Positions 33,159 to 41,245 of a stretch of DNA of 64,000 nt are shown in pieces. The stretch lies in the NCBI GenBank assembly GCA_040751985.1, contig JBFMFU010000072.1:62001-126000 (forward strand), written 5' to 3'. The notes beneath the pieces were generated by a model. The model ran no database searches. It was not told the origin of the DNA and saw nothing but the letters and a program-made list of their open reading frames with translations. Source of the DNA: Desulfoferula sp040751985 (lineage in GTDB: Bacteria; Desulfobacterota; Desulfarculia; Desulfarculales; Desulfarculaceae). Each line of letters begins with the position of its first letter. Positions within the stretch are counted from its first letter, which is position 1. Both the position numbers and the translations under genes were made by a program.

Positions 33159-33794
33159 ATGGAGCTTCCCTTCAGCAGCGCCCAGTTCCTGGAGCTTTTC
33201 CGGACCTACAACCAGGCCCTGTGGCCGGCGCACGTGGCGGCCTACGCCCTGGGGCTGCTGGCCGTGGTCCTGGCCCTGGGCGGCCGGCCCTGGCGCAGCC
33301 GCCTGGCGACGGCGATCCTGGCCGCCATGTGGCTGGTCAACGGCGCAGCCTACCACATGGCCTTCTTCACCCGCATCAACCCAGCGGCCTGGGGCTTCGG
33401 CGGGCTGTTCCTGCTGGGCGGGCTGGCCTTCCTGTGGGCCGGAGTGGTGCGGGGCCGCCTGCGCTTGGGCCTCCAGGGCGGCTGGGCCGGCTGGGCCGGG
33501 GCCCTGTGCCTGATCTACGGCCTGATCCTGTATCCTCTGCTGGGCCGCGGCTGGCCCTACACGCCGGCCTTCGGCCTGGCCCCCTGCCCCACCACCATCT
33601 TCACCTGGGGCCTGTTGCTCTGGACCAGGGAGCGGCCGCCGCTGTACACCCTGCTCGCGCCCCTGGTCTGGTCGCTCATCGGCTTCACGGCCGCGCTCAA
33701 GCTGGGCATCCGCGAGGACACCTTCCTGCTGGCCGCGGGCCTGGGCGGGGCCTTTCTGGTCTGGCGCAAGGGGCGGCAGGGGACGGCTGCTTAG
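33159..33794 (+). CDS. DUF6064 family membrane protein
   Basis: The start MELPFSSAQFLELFRTYNQALWP and about six membrane helices fit DUF6064, as do WLVNGAAYHMAFFTRINPAAW and the centre YGLILYPLLGRGWPYTPAFGLAPCPTTIFTWGLLLW. No function is established. GCAGGAGAACG precedes the ATG. It follows the EamA gene by 33 bases and may be co-transcribed. Confidence 0.8.
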   Translation: MELPFSSAQFLELFRTYNQALWPAHVAAYALGLLAVVLALGGRPWRSRLATAILAAMWLVNGAAYHMAFFTRINPAAWGFGGLFLLGGLAFLWAGVVRGRLRLGLQGGWAGWAGALCLIYGLILYPLLGRGWPYTPAFGLAPCPTTIFTWGLLLWTRERPPLYTLLAPLVWSLIGFTAALKLGIREDTFLLAAGLGGAFLVWRKGRQGTAA

Positions 33795-33804
33795 TCTCTG
33801 CGGG

Positions 33805-33880
33805 GTGTAGGGGAGGGGACCATCCCCGCCCGTTTTTGCCGCGTGCAAAAGAAAGGAGGGGATAAACCCCTCCTCTACAC
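33805..33880. other. Nested inverted repeat downstream of DUF6064
   Basis: GTGTAGGGGAGGGG (33805-33818) is the near-complement of CCCCTCCTCTACAC (33867-33880), 13 of 14. Inside, AGGAGGGG (33854-33861) also pairs with CCCCTCCT (33867-33874) around a 5-base loop, so two alternative stems share one arm. GGGGA-CCA-TCCCC followed by TTTTT (about 33836) could end the plus-strand transcript. Confidence 0.5.
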
Positions 33881-33923
33881 TTTGATGAATCAGTTACGGC
33901 ATCGGCGGCGTTGCTTTTGTCTT

Positions 33924-34031
33924 GGGTGGCCGGGACAGCTTGCGGTCCCGGTCGCGGAGCTTGAGCGACGCGACAAGCAGTATAACCGCTTGCGCCTGCG
34001 GCGCCTGGACAACCAGTTGTCCGGGCCACCC
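33924..34031. repeat. Dispersed palindromic repeat, copy A (108 bp)
   Basis: Begins GGGTGGCCGGGACA and ends TTGTCCGGGCCACCC, giving near-perfect terminal inverted repeats. Inside are CCGGGAC/GTCCCGG-type and GTCGCG/CGCGAC-type stems. It is about 85% identical over its length to copy B at 37290-37396. Confidence 0.8.
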
Positions 34032-34075
34032 GGGAAAAGATTTTTTCAGGCGCGCCGGGAGAGGGAAAGGGAGGG

Positions 34076-34140
34076 TTGCCAGGTCTGCGCCGCAAAGCGG
34101 GTAACTCCCCAACAACCGCTGCCTGCGGCGCTCCTGGCAA
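34076..34140. repeat. 65-bp foldback element
   Basis: TTGCCAGG (34076-34083) pairs with CCTGGCAA (34133-34140). Inside, GCGCCGCA pairs with TGCGGCGC, then CGG with CCG. It is followed on the plus strand by TGACGAATAATC. The minus-strand end resembles the CGTCATTGC...GGAGCG type of dispersed palindromic repeat known from many bacteria. That likeness is by memory, not alignment. Confidence 0.55.
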
Positions 34141-34200
34141 TGACGAATAATCTTTATGCGATCGCAGGCGAGGCGACGTGCTGTCACCTCCCGCCCGCCC

Positions 34201-35100
34201 TCAGTCCAGCAGGTCCTCTAGCGCCGCCTGGATGGTGGGGAAGCGGAACTGGAACCCGGCCTGCATGATGCGCCGGGGCAGCACCCGCTGGCCCTCCAGC
34301 AAGACCGTGCCCAGCTCGCCCAGCAGCAGCTTGACCGCCAGGGCCGGCGCGGGCAGGAAGGCCGGCCGGTGCACGGCCTTGGCCAGGGCCTTGGTGAGCT
34401 GGCGGTTGGTCACCGGCGCAGGCGCGGTGCAGTTTACGGCCCCGGCCAGCTCCCGCTCCAGGCAGAAGACGATGGCCGCCGCCAGGTCGGCCTGGTGAAT
34501 CCAGGAGAACCACTGCCGGCCGCTGCCCAGGATGCCGCCCAGGCCGAAGCGGAACAGGGGCAGCATCTGGCTAAGGGCCCCGCCGCCCTGGCCCAGCACG
34601 ATGCCGAAGCGGGTGATGACCACCCGGGCCCCCCGCCGCGCGGCCAGCAGGGCCTCGGCCTCCCAGTCCACGCAGAGCTGGGCCAGGAAGTCGCCCCCCG
34701 GCGGGGAGGACTCGTCCAGCTCCTCGTCCTGGTGAAAGCCGTAGTAGCCCACGGCCGAGGCCGAGACCAGCACCTTGGGGCCGGGGGCCTTGGCCACGGC
34801 CTCCACCAGGTGGCGGGTGGTCAGGATGCGGCTGGAGCGCAGCAGGGCCTTGTAGTCCGGGTTCCAGCGGCCGAAGATGCTGGCCCCGGCCAGGTTGACG
34901 AAGCCCTGGTGCGCGGCGGCCTGGGCCTGCCAATCGCCCGAGCGGCTGGGGTCGCCGATGATGGCCCGCGCTCCCTGGGGCAGGCGGGCCGCCGCCTCTG
35001 GGCTGCGGCTGAGCACCGAGACCTGGTGCCCGCCCTCCATCAGCCGGCGGCATAAGGTGCGGCCGATGAAGCCGCTGCCGCCGGTGACCAGGACCTGCAT
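34201..35100 (-). CDS. TIGR01777 family epimerase-like protein (YfcH type)
   Basis: The 299-residue SDR-fold protein starts MQVLVTGGSGFIGRTLCRRLMEGGH and has NLAGASIFGRWNPDYKALLRSSRILTTRHLVEA, VGYYGFHQDEELDE and GRQWFSWIHQADLAAAI, the marks of TIGR01777. The C-terminal DUF1731 region (PRRIMQAGFQFRFPTIQAALEDLL) is also present. NAD(P) binding is expected, but the substrate of the family is unknown. It lies 18 bases downstream of the flavin oxidoreductase gene and is probably in one operon with it. Confidence 0.92.
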   Translation of the reverse strand: MQVLVTGGSGFIGRTLCRRLMEGGHQVSVLSRSPEAAARLPQGARAIIGDPSRSGDWQAQAAAHQGFVNLAGASIFGRWNPDYKALLRSSRILTTRHLVEAVAKAPGPKVLVSASAVGYYGFHQDEELDESSPPGGDFLAQLCVDWEAEALLAARRGARVVITRFGIVLGQGGGALSQMLPLFRFGLGGILGSGRQWFSWIHQADLAAAIVFCLERELAGAVNCTAPAPVTNRQLTKALAKAVHRPAFLPAPALAVKLLLGELGTVLLEGQRVLPRRIMQAGFQFRFPTIQAALEDLLD

Positions 35101-35118
35101 ACGCCCCTCCGGGTATAA

Positions 35119-37131
35119 TTACATTTTGCACCCCACGGCATAGCCCTGGGCAATAGCCTTGAGGGCCGTGCCGCCACCGGCCGCGTCGCCGATGACCTCC
35201 ACGGTGAGGCCCCTCTCGCGCAGGGCCGCGGCCAGCTCGTCGTTGGGCCGAAAGCCCGTGGCCAGGACCACCGTGTCCGCGGGCAGGGTCTGCTCCTGGC
35301 CCTCCACCACCGCCCGCACCAGGCCGGGCTCGATGGCCTTCACCTGCACCTTGGTCTGGGTCTTGACCCCGAAGCGCTTGAGGAGGCCGAAGACGATCCA
35401 GCGGGTGGAGCGGCCGATGCCCTCGCCGATCTTGGGCAGCATCTCCAGCACCGTGACCGGGTGGCTGCCCTGGCCGATGAGCTGGCCTATCACCTCCGGG
35501 GTCTCGCCCTTGAACAGGGTCAGGTAGTAGGTCTGCTCCTCGCTCAGGGCCCCGCGCCGGGCCACGGCGATGGCCGTCTCCAGGCCCACGGCCCCGCCGC
35601 CGATCACCACCACCCGGCCCTGGGGCCGGGCCACCCCGCAGAGCAGGTCCCAGGCCTGCACCACGTGGGGCAGGTCCGCGCCGGGGATGGGCGGCGCGGC
35701 CGGCCGGCCGCCGGCGGCCAGCACCACCACGTCCGGCTTGAGCGCGGCCACCGCCTCGGCGTCGGCCTTACTGTTCAGGCGCACCTCCACGCCCGCCTCG
35801 GCCAGGGTTGCGGCCTGCCAGGCCGGGATGGAGGCGAAGTCGCGCTTGGCCAGGGGCTGGTGCCACCAGGCCAGCTGTCCGCCCAGGCAGTCGGCGGCCT
35901 CCAGGAGCGTCACCTTATGCCCGCGGGCGGCGGCCACGATGGCCGCCTGGCAGCCGGCCGGCCCGCCGCCGATGACGACTATCTTCTTGGCCTTGCCGGC
36001 AGGCTGGGGGCCGGGGTCCGCGGCCTCGCGGCCGGCGCGGGGGTTGACCAGACAGCCCACGGGCTGGAGCAGGGCCACGGCGTCGAAGCAGCCCTGGTTG
36101 CAGGCCACGCAGCGGCGGATCAGCTCCGGCCGGCCGGCCCTGGCCTTGGCCGGCAGCTCGGGGTCGGCCAAGAGCGGCCGGCCCATGCACACCAGGTCCG
36201 CGTCGCCCCGGGCCAGGATGTCCTCGGCCAGGCCAGGGGAGTGGATGCGGTTGCTGGCCGCCACCGGCACCCGCTCCACGGCCCGCTTCACGCCCCGGGC
36301 CAGGTAGGAAAAGCCGCCCGGCGGCAGCTCGTGGGTGATCTGGGGCACCTTGGTCTCGTGCCAGCCGCCGGTGACGTTGATCAGGTCCACGCCGGCCTGC
36401 TCGCAGGCCTTGGCGAACTGGGCGGCCTCGGCGTTGGTGTGGCTGCCGGGCACGAAGTCGTTGCCCGCGATGCGCACCCCCACGCAGAAGTCCGGCCCCA
36501 CCGCGGCCCGCACCTTGGCGATCACTTCCAGGCCGAAGCGCATGCGGTTCTCCAGGGAGCCGCCGTACTGGTCGCGGCGCTGGTTGATGGCCGGGGAGAG
36601 GAACTGGCAGATCAGGTACCCGGCCGAGCCCAGGATCTCCACCATGTCCATGCCCGCCTCCTGGGCCCGGCGGGCTGCGGCCACGAAGTCGTCCTGCACC
36701 TGGCCGATCTCCTCCAGGCTCAGGGCCCGGCACTCGGCCTTGGTGTAGCCGGATACGTGCACCGAGCTGCTCACCGGCACCGTGCCTATTAGCGCCGGGT
36801 GGGAGTAGGCCCCGGCCATGTAGAGCTGGGCGCCCATGGCCGCGCCCTCGGCCTTGACCGCGCTCGTCAGGCGGGCCAGGCCGGCAATGTCCTCGTCCTT
36901 TTTGATGCTCACGAAGATGGGCCCGCCGGCCAGGTCGTTGATGGCGCAGCCGCCCACGATCACCAGGCCCGCCCCGCCCCGGGCCCGCTCGCGGTAGAAC
37001 TCCACCAACTGGTCAGTGACCTTGCCTTGGTCCATGGTGTAGTTGAGATGCATGGCCGGCAGGACGATGCGGTTGCGCAACTGGAGCTGGTTTAGGGTGA
37101 TGGAGGACAGCAGCAGGGGGTAGTCGCTCAT
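35119..37131 (-). CDS. 2,4-dienoyl-CoA reductase-like NADH:flavin oxidoreductase (FMN, FeS, FAD)
   Basis: Residues 1 to about 345 are an old-yellow-enzyme barrel binding FMN (LRNRIVLPAMHLNYT, GSLENRMRFGLEVI, VCMGRPLLADPELPAKA). A 4Fe-4S site follows at CVACNQGCFD...CLVNP, and then an FAD/NAD module with IGGGPAGCQAAIVAAARGH and VIGGGAVGLETAI. This is the three-cofactor plan of FadH and trimethylamine dehydrogenase. The 670 residues are complete. Electrons would pass NADH-FAD-FeS-FMN to an enoyl-type substrate. Several deltaproteobacterial relatives act on aromatic or enoyl-CoA compounds; the exact one here is unknown. Confidence 0.92.
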   Translation of the reverse strand: MSDYPLLLSSITLNQLQLRNRIVLPAMHLNYTMDQGKVTDQLVEFYRERARGGAGLVIVGGCAINDLAGGPIFVSIKKDEDIAGLARLTSAVKAEGAAMGAQLYMAGAYSHPALIGTVPVSSSVHVSGYTKAECRALSLEEIGQVQDDFVAAARRAQEAGMDMVEILGSAGYLICQFLSPAINQRRDQYGGSLENRMRFGLEVIAKVRAAVGPDFCVGVRIAGNDFVPGSHTNAEAAQFAKACEQAGVDLINVTGGWHETKVPQITHELPPGGFSYLARGVKRAVERVPVAASNRIHSPGLAEDILARGDADLVCMGRPLLADPELPAKARAGRPELIRRCVACNQGCFDAVALLQPVGCLVNPRAGREAADPGPQPAGKAKKIVVIGGGPAGCQAAIVAAARGHKVTLLEAADCLGGQLAWWHQPLAKRDFASIPAWQAATLAEAGVEVRLNSKADAEAVAALKPDVVVLAAGGRPAAPPIPGADLPHVVQAWDLLCGVARPQGRVVVIGGGAVGLETAIAVARRGALSEEQTYYLTLFKGETPEVIGQLIGQGSHPVTVLEMLPKIGEGIGRSTRWIVFGLLKRFGVKTQTKVQVKAIEPGLVRAVVEGQEQTLPADTVVLATGFRPNDELAAALRERGLTVEVIGDAAGGGTALKAIAQGYAVGCKM

Positions 37132-37289
37132 GTCTGGCTCCTGTGGGTTGGCGTGCGGGGGGTCTATCTATTTACGTAGCCTGGATTGGGGCCGGGAGGC
37201 AAGGGGGAAAGGGGAAGCTGGGTGGTGGGGCTTAGGCCGCGCCAACCGCCGCGCCAAGGCAGAAATTGCTTGGTCGCGGCTCACGCCGC

Positions 37290-37396
37290 GGGTGGCCGGG
37301 ACAACTCGCCGTCCCGGTCGCGGAGCGTAGCGGCGCGACAAGCGATATGACCGCTTGCGCCTGCGGCGCCCGGACAACCAGTTGTCCGGGCCGCCC
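37290..37396. repeat. Dispersed palindromic repeat, copy B (107 bp)
   Basis: Same element as copy A, in the same orientation. It begins GGGTGGCCGGGACAAC and ends GTTGTCCGGGCCGCCC. Inside the right end, a perfect palindrome has 10-bp arms CCCGGACAAC and GTTGTCCGGG (37370-37390). It lies 24 bases from the 3' end of the antiporter gene. Confidence 0.85.
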
Positions 37397-37419
37397 GCGC
37401 CGGCACAAAGTGACTCCTC

Positions 37420-38625
37420 TTATCCCTCCTCCCCCAGTCCACCTTCGCGAGGCAGCGACTCTGTCGATTGCTCCGGCTTTGGCAAGAGATGGCGGGGCAA
37501 GAAAGCGAGTCCCGCGATCAGCGTTGGGACCACGGCGCTAGCGATGACCACCGCCACCAAGAAGGAATATTGCTCCTGGGTTACGATGTTGTGCGAGAAG
37601 CCATACAGGGCTGAGATGGTTCCGAAGGTCAGGCCAGTGGACATCATCAAGGTGTAATACCATCGCTCGTCGCGCTGGCGGCGGAACCGCCCCACAATCG
37701 GGTAGAGGCCGAAAATCTTCGATATCACCTTCCCTCCCAGCAACAGCAGAAAAACTGTCGGTGCGGCAACAAGGGCAGGTAGAGAAACGAACGTTCCCGC
37801 ACGAAGGAAGTAGAACGGAGTGAGAAAGCCAACCGTCAAGGTCCGCAGACGGCGAACCCAGAAAGTATCTCCGTTGGAGAACTCCGCCAGTACCATGCCC
37901 ACCAGATAGGCGGGAAGCACCGCCTCGCTCCCGGACCAAAGGGCCAACGCGCCCAGGCCAAAAAGGACCAGAATGACCCATTTCGTCCGGATAGCCGCGG
38001 TCCGATGGGCGTAGACTCGGGTCAACCATCTGCTGGTAAAAGGCAATATCGCCAGCACAAAAACCGTGGCGGCGATGAAGATAACGGTTTTATAGGTGAA
38101 CGGCGCGAACAACAATCCCAGCGCGATAACCGTGCCGAGATCATTAATGAAGCAGGCTCCCAGAATCCCTTTGCCAAATTCGGTTTTGTTGAAGCCGGTT
38201 TCCAGCATCACCGCATAAACGACCGCCATGGAGGTGGTTGAAAGCGCCACGCCACAAAGCAAACTGGCCTGGAGATTCCAGTCCAAAATGTATCGCGCGA
38301 TGGCCGCACACCCCAAGAACGGGGCTAGGAAGCCAACAAAACCGATGGCCGTTACTTCCTTGAGTTTTTTTCTAATCACCTCTGGCTCGAGCTCGGCGCC
38401 GGCCAGAAAAGTGAGCAGAACCGCTCCCGAGGCTGCCAGAAACCGCAGCCATTCTAAGTTAGAGCCCAAGGCATCACCCTTGCCTAGGTAGCCCGCGACA
38501 GCGGCCGCGAGCACGCCAACGCATATTTCAACCAGGGCGATGGATATCCGCAGGTGGTAGGCGACGATAGCGGAGATGACGGCCAACCCGAACCACAGGG
38601 CGGCCAGGGTAAAGATGTGTTCCAT
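37420..38625 (-). CDS. CPA2-type cation:proton antiporter
   Basis: The 401-residue membrane protein has about 12 helices and the Na+/H+ exchanger fold. LTFLAGAELEPEVIRKKLKEV and ACFINDLGTVIALGLLFAPF contain the acidic ion-binding residues, and ALSTTSMAVVYAVMLETG is typical of the KefB/GerN branch. There is no C-terminal TrkA-N domain. AAAGGAGG lies 8 bases before the ATG at 38623-38625; a longer frame runs upstream through structured leader DNA and is less likely. Its GC and codon use are clearly lower than those of the neighbours, which points to acquisition. Repeat copies B and C flank it. Confidence 0.9.
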   Translation of the reverse strand: MEHIFTLAALWFGLAVISAIVAYHLRISIALVEICVGVLAAAVAGYLGKGDALGSNLEWLRFLAASGAVLLTFLAGAELEPEVIRKKLKEVTAIGFVGFLAPFLGCAAIARYILDWNLQASLLCGVALSTTSMAVVYAVMLETGFNKTEFGKGILGACFINDLGTVIALGLLFAPFTYKTVIFIAATVFVLAILPFTSRWLTRVYAHRTAAIRTKWVILVLFGLGALALWSGSEAVLPAYLVGMVLAEFSNGDTFWVRRLRTLTVGFLTPFYFLRAGTFVSLPALVAAPTVFLLLLGGKVISKIFGLYPIVGRFRRQRDERWYYTLMMSTGLTFGTISALYGFSHNIVTQEQYSFLVAVVIASAVVPTLIAGLAFLPRHLLPKPEQSTESLPREGGLGEEG

Positions 38626-38747
38626 AAAGGAGTCCTCCTTTCCTGGATGCGTTCCCAGCCGTGGCGCAAATGCAAACAACCCGCTTTGCAGCGGGTCGCT
38701 TTTCGTGGCCTGTGCTCCTACCGCTGCAAAAGCCTGCACAGTAGGAG
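38626..38747 (-). promoter_or_regulatory. Structured leader of the antiporter gene with masked Shine-Dalgarno
   Basis: Reading the minus strand, CTCCTAC pairs with GTAGGAG (plus 38715-38747). Then comes the hairpin ACCCGC-TGCAAA-GCGGGT (38679-38696) with a T-rich tail. Last, AAAGGAG-GA-CTCCTTT (38626-38641) folds the ribosome site itself and ends at the ATG. The first stem's CTCCTAC can also pair with the Shine-Dalgarno. This looks like an attenuator or a riboswitch-like control of translation. I cannot match it to a known class. Confidence 0.5.
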
Positions 38748-38940
38748 TCATCAGCCCGGCTTGGGCAATTATGAAGGGGGACTCCATCCCCAAATTTCGA
38801 AAAAACTAATCACAATGGCCGGGAAAAGGCAAGTCAAAAGATTGCATTGAGTCTTGGTCCCAGCGTTTTCCAAGGCCTTGGGCAGTCCTTGGTTCGTGCA
38901 GCGGCGAACGGTTTGGCGCAAGGCAGCGAAGATTTAAGAA

Positions 38941-38987
38941 GACCGCTTGCGCCTGCGGCGCCCGGACAACCAGTTGCCCGGGCCGCC
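38941..38987. repeat. Dispersed palindromic repeat, copy C (47-bp right end)
   Basis: Identical to the right end of copy B over 47 bases except one T-to-C change, in the same orientation. The left 60 bases of the element are missing. Confidence 0.8.
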
Positions 38988-39334
38988 TGCGGGGAAGGAG
39001 GCAGGGAAAGCCAAAGGGTCATCCGGGGCGAATCGTCATGTTTTTGGCCTATTGCCAAAATATTGACGCCCAGTTCGGCGGGCTCCGGCCCGGCGCGGGC
39101 GGCCGGCCACAGGCCGGGACCGGGCCGCCGGAGGGCGCGGCGGGGCGGCGCGGGGGTGGTCCGTGGGGGACGGCCGGGCGCTTTTTTTGAGATTTTTTTG
39201 CGTCCGGGGCCCAAATTTCTAACTACGGATAAAAACAGATTTTAATGCCTGGCACCACTGCTTGTGGTGCTCAACATGTGGCGACCCAATATAATGGGCA
39301 TGTGTGTAACTTTAAAAAAGCTTGCCTGGGGCTG

Positions 39335-39364
39335 TTGACAATAACTGCGAAAAATCCATAATAT
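39335..39364 (+). promoter_or_regulatory. Predicted promoter of the winged-helix protein gene
   Basis: TTGACA (39335-39340), 18-base spacer, TAATAT (39359-39364). The leader to the ATG at 39508 would be about 137 bases. Confidence 0.55.
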
Positions 39365-39507
39365 AGCTTATAGACTTCGGATCGGACGGTTTACTAATTG
39401 CGTTCCAGGCCAGACACGTTGTCCGCCGGGAGCGCCAGCCGCGAGGAGGGAGCAGGAGGGATTTTGGCATTGGATTTGCTTTTTACTACGCCGGAGACTC
39501 TCCTGGG

Positions 39508-40881
39508 ATGAAGGCTATGGTGAGCAGAAAGTACAGCGAGGACAGGCCGCAGAGGGAGCCGGTGCGCATCAGCTCCTGGCTGGCCTCCAAGCAGTCTACG
39601 GACCCCACCCGGATCAAGGTGCTGGAGGCGGTGGTGGATTTGGCGGCTGAGGATCACTGGATCAGCAGCCGGGAGGTGCGCGACCGCACCGGCCTCAGCC
39701 AGCAACTGGTGCAGGGTTACCTCGAAGAGTTGGAGCGGGAGGGACTGGTGGACCTGGACAGCAACAACGGCGTGCCCCCCAAGGTTCTGCCCACGAACCA
39801 GGGCTTCAAGGCCTTGGGCCGCAGCGAGGAGCCGGCCCCCCGGCCCGTTTCCCTGACCCGCCGCCTGGTGCAGCCCAGCGACGAGGAGGTGGACGAACTG
39901 GCCCAGCGCCTCTACCAGCGTCTGGAGGACCATCTGCTGGACCTGGACCGCTCGCAGACCGAGCAGTTGCTGCGCCGGGTCCTGAGCGAGGTCAAGTCCC
40001 GTCCCCAGGACCAGCCCGAGCCCCCGGCCCAGCGGCCGGCGCGCGCCAAGGCGGCCCCCGCCCCCCAGGAGCAGGTGAATATCCTGGACCAGTTGGAGGC
40101 CGAGCTGGCCGCCGAGCTGGAGTCTCCCCAGCCCGACCTGGCCTCCTGGGCCGAGCAGGAGCCCCCGGCCCTGCCCGCGGCCGAGGCCAGGCTGGAGCAG
40201 GAGCTCACCCGCAGCGCCTTCCCGGACTACCAGGACCTGCAGTGGTATGAGCGCACCCAGGAGCTTATGGACGTCTGGGACCGCGCCCGCCGCCGCAACC
40301 TGGGCCTGTTGGGCACCTTCTTCACCAGCTTCCGGCCCCGCTGGAAGTACGCCCAGTGGGAGGCCTTCAACCAGGCCCGCCGTCAGGCCGACGAGCTGGG
40401 CGCCAACTACGAGCAGTGGGTCAAGGCCCAGTTCCAGCGCCTGAGCATTGACAGCCAGGTGGAGGTGCAGCCCAACCAGCTGCACGGCCAGGAGGCCGCC
40501 CGGGCCTACCAGGCCAGCCTGGCCCCAGCCGCCCCCGCGGCCGCGCCGGCATTCGAGCCCGCGGCGGCTCCGGTCATGGCGGCCGGCGATGCCGGCACGG
40601 CCGAGGCCCTGCTGGCCCAACTGGAGGGGTTGGCCGCCAGCGTGTACGGCGACGACCCGCGGGGTCCGGCCATCCTGGCCGTGGAGGCGGTCAAGCGGGG
40701 CAACCTGCCCCTGGCCGCCCTGGACCTGCGCCCGGCCTGGAAGGCCCAGGTGCTGGAGTGCCTGACGCCGACCCTGTCCGGGGTCGCGGCCCCGGCGCCG
40801 GTTCAGGCCCCGGTCGCTCCCGCGCCGGCCTTCGGCACCAGCGGCCCGGACTACGGCGGCCATCCGCCCCTGATCATCTAA
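39508..40881 (+). CDS. Winged-helix domain protein with proline-rich linkers, unknown function
   Basis: Residues of about 20-105 resemble a MarR/Lrp-like winged helix (DPTRIKVLEAVVDLAAEDHWISSREVRDRTGLSQQLVQGYLEELEREGLVDL), followed by a wing-like NGVPPKVLPTNQG. A helical segment (110-165), an Ala/Pro-rich linker and a second helical domain (about 235-330; WKYAQWEAFNQARRQADELG) follow. The Pro/Ala tail ends YGGHPPLII. I do not know the family. The frame has host-like codon use and a sound promoter, so it is real. It is probably a DNA-binding regulator. No strong Shine-Dalgarno precedes the ATG; starts at 39517 or 39520 are possible. Confidence 0.65.
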   Translation: MKAMVSRKYSEDRPQREPVRISSWLASKQSTDPTRIKVLEAVVDLAAEDHWISSREVRDRTGLSQQLVQGYLEELEREGLVDLDSNNGVPPKVLPTNQGFKALGRSEEPAPRPVSLTRRLVQPSDEEVDELAQRLYQRLEDHLLDLDRSQTEQLLRRVLSEVKSRPQDQPEPPAQRPARAKAAPAPQEQVNILDQLEAELAAELESPQPDLASWAEQEPPALPAAEARLEQELTRSAFPDYQDLQWYERTQELMDVWDRARRRNLGLLGTFFTSFRPRWKYAQWEAFNQARRQADELGANYEQWVKAQFQRLSIDSQVEVQPNQLHGQEAARAYQASLAPAAPAAAPAFEPAAAPVMAAGDAGTAEALLAQLEGLAASVYGDDPRGPAILAVEAVKRGNLPLAALDLRPAWKAQVLECLTPTLSGVAAPAPVQAPVAPAPAFGTSGPDYGGHPPLII

Positions 40882-40901
40882 AACCCGGCCTTTAGCCAAG
40901 G

Positions 40902-40930
40902 TTGACAGGGCCCGGCCAATCGGGTACATC
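40902..40930 (+). promoter_or_regulatory. Predicted promoter of tRNA-Ser
   Basis: TTGACA (40902-40907), 17-base spacer, TACATC (40925-40930), placing the start about 26 bases before the mature tRNA end. Confidence 0.5.
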
Positions 40931-40962
40931 TGCCATTGCTTTCGGTGGAATCCGCCGCCAGC

Positions 40963-41056
40963 GGAGAGATGCCCGAGTTGGCCGAAGGGGCACGATTGGA
41001 AATCGTGTGTACCTCCAAAAGGGGTACCGAGGGTTCGAATCCCTCTCTCTCCGCCA
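40963..41056 (+). tRNA. tRNA-Ser (anticodon GGA)
   Basis: The acceptor stem pairs GGAGAGA (40963-40969) with TCTCTCC near 41046-41052, discriminator G at 41053, and an encoded CCA at 41054-41056. The anticodon loop ATTGGAAAT reads GGA, for serine UCC/UCU codons. The long variable arm (TACCTCCAAAAGGGGTA region) is typical of class II tRNA-Ser, and GGTTCGAAT is the T loop. A small hairpin GCCCTC-TGC-GAGGGC (41081-41095) with weak T's downstream may end the transcript. Confidence 0.97.
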
Positions 41057-41245
41057 GTTGAAAAATGAAAGGTTTGGCTGGCCCTCTGCGAGGGCTTGCC
41101 AGTCGATTTTAGGCGCAAAATTGAATTTTTTGTCTTTGTCCCGCCTTGCGAGACGCCAGAAGCGGGCTTTTCGAATTTTTATTGCATAAACCACCCCACC
41201 GCAAGCGGCCGGATAATTAAACCCCAACTGATTGGATTTACGACT

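Larger units (their letters stand above)
33795..34200. other. Intergenic region built of palindromic elements
   Basis: These 406 bases hold three structures annotated separately: a 14-bp inverted repeat (33805-33880), repeat copy A (33924-34031) and a 65-bp foldback (34076-34140). Both flanking genes end here (convergent). No protein gene is supported. Confidence 0.7.
38748..39507. other. Long intergenic region with strong secondary structures
   Basis: Together with the antiporter leader it spans 882 bases between divergent genes. It holds repeat copy C (38941-38987) and the hairpin TTTTGGC-CTATT-GCCAAAA (39042-39060). A very GC-rich foldback has outer arms CTCCGG (39083-39088) and CCGGAG (39128-39133). 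T-runs follow at 39182-39201. Next come GCACCAC-TGCTT-GTGGTGC (39252-39270) and a nested ACATG/CATGT palindrome (39274-39304). A non-coding RNA is possible. No protein gene is supported. Confidence 0.55.

Noticed and set aside
37290..37396. Repeat copy B as a tRNA-like or riboswitch RNA
   Set aside because: No anticodon arm or T-loop, and the arms match copy A as a dispersed palindrome instead.
38626..38747. Known riboswitch class (Na+, c-di-AMP, fluoride)
   Set aside because: I could not match any conserved core of a known class, so it is reported as an unassigned leader.
39394..41118. Long minus-strand frame opposite the winged-helix protein gene
   Set aside because: It crosses the tRNA gene and promoter, and its protein is Leu/Gln/Gly-rich with no domain.
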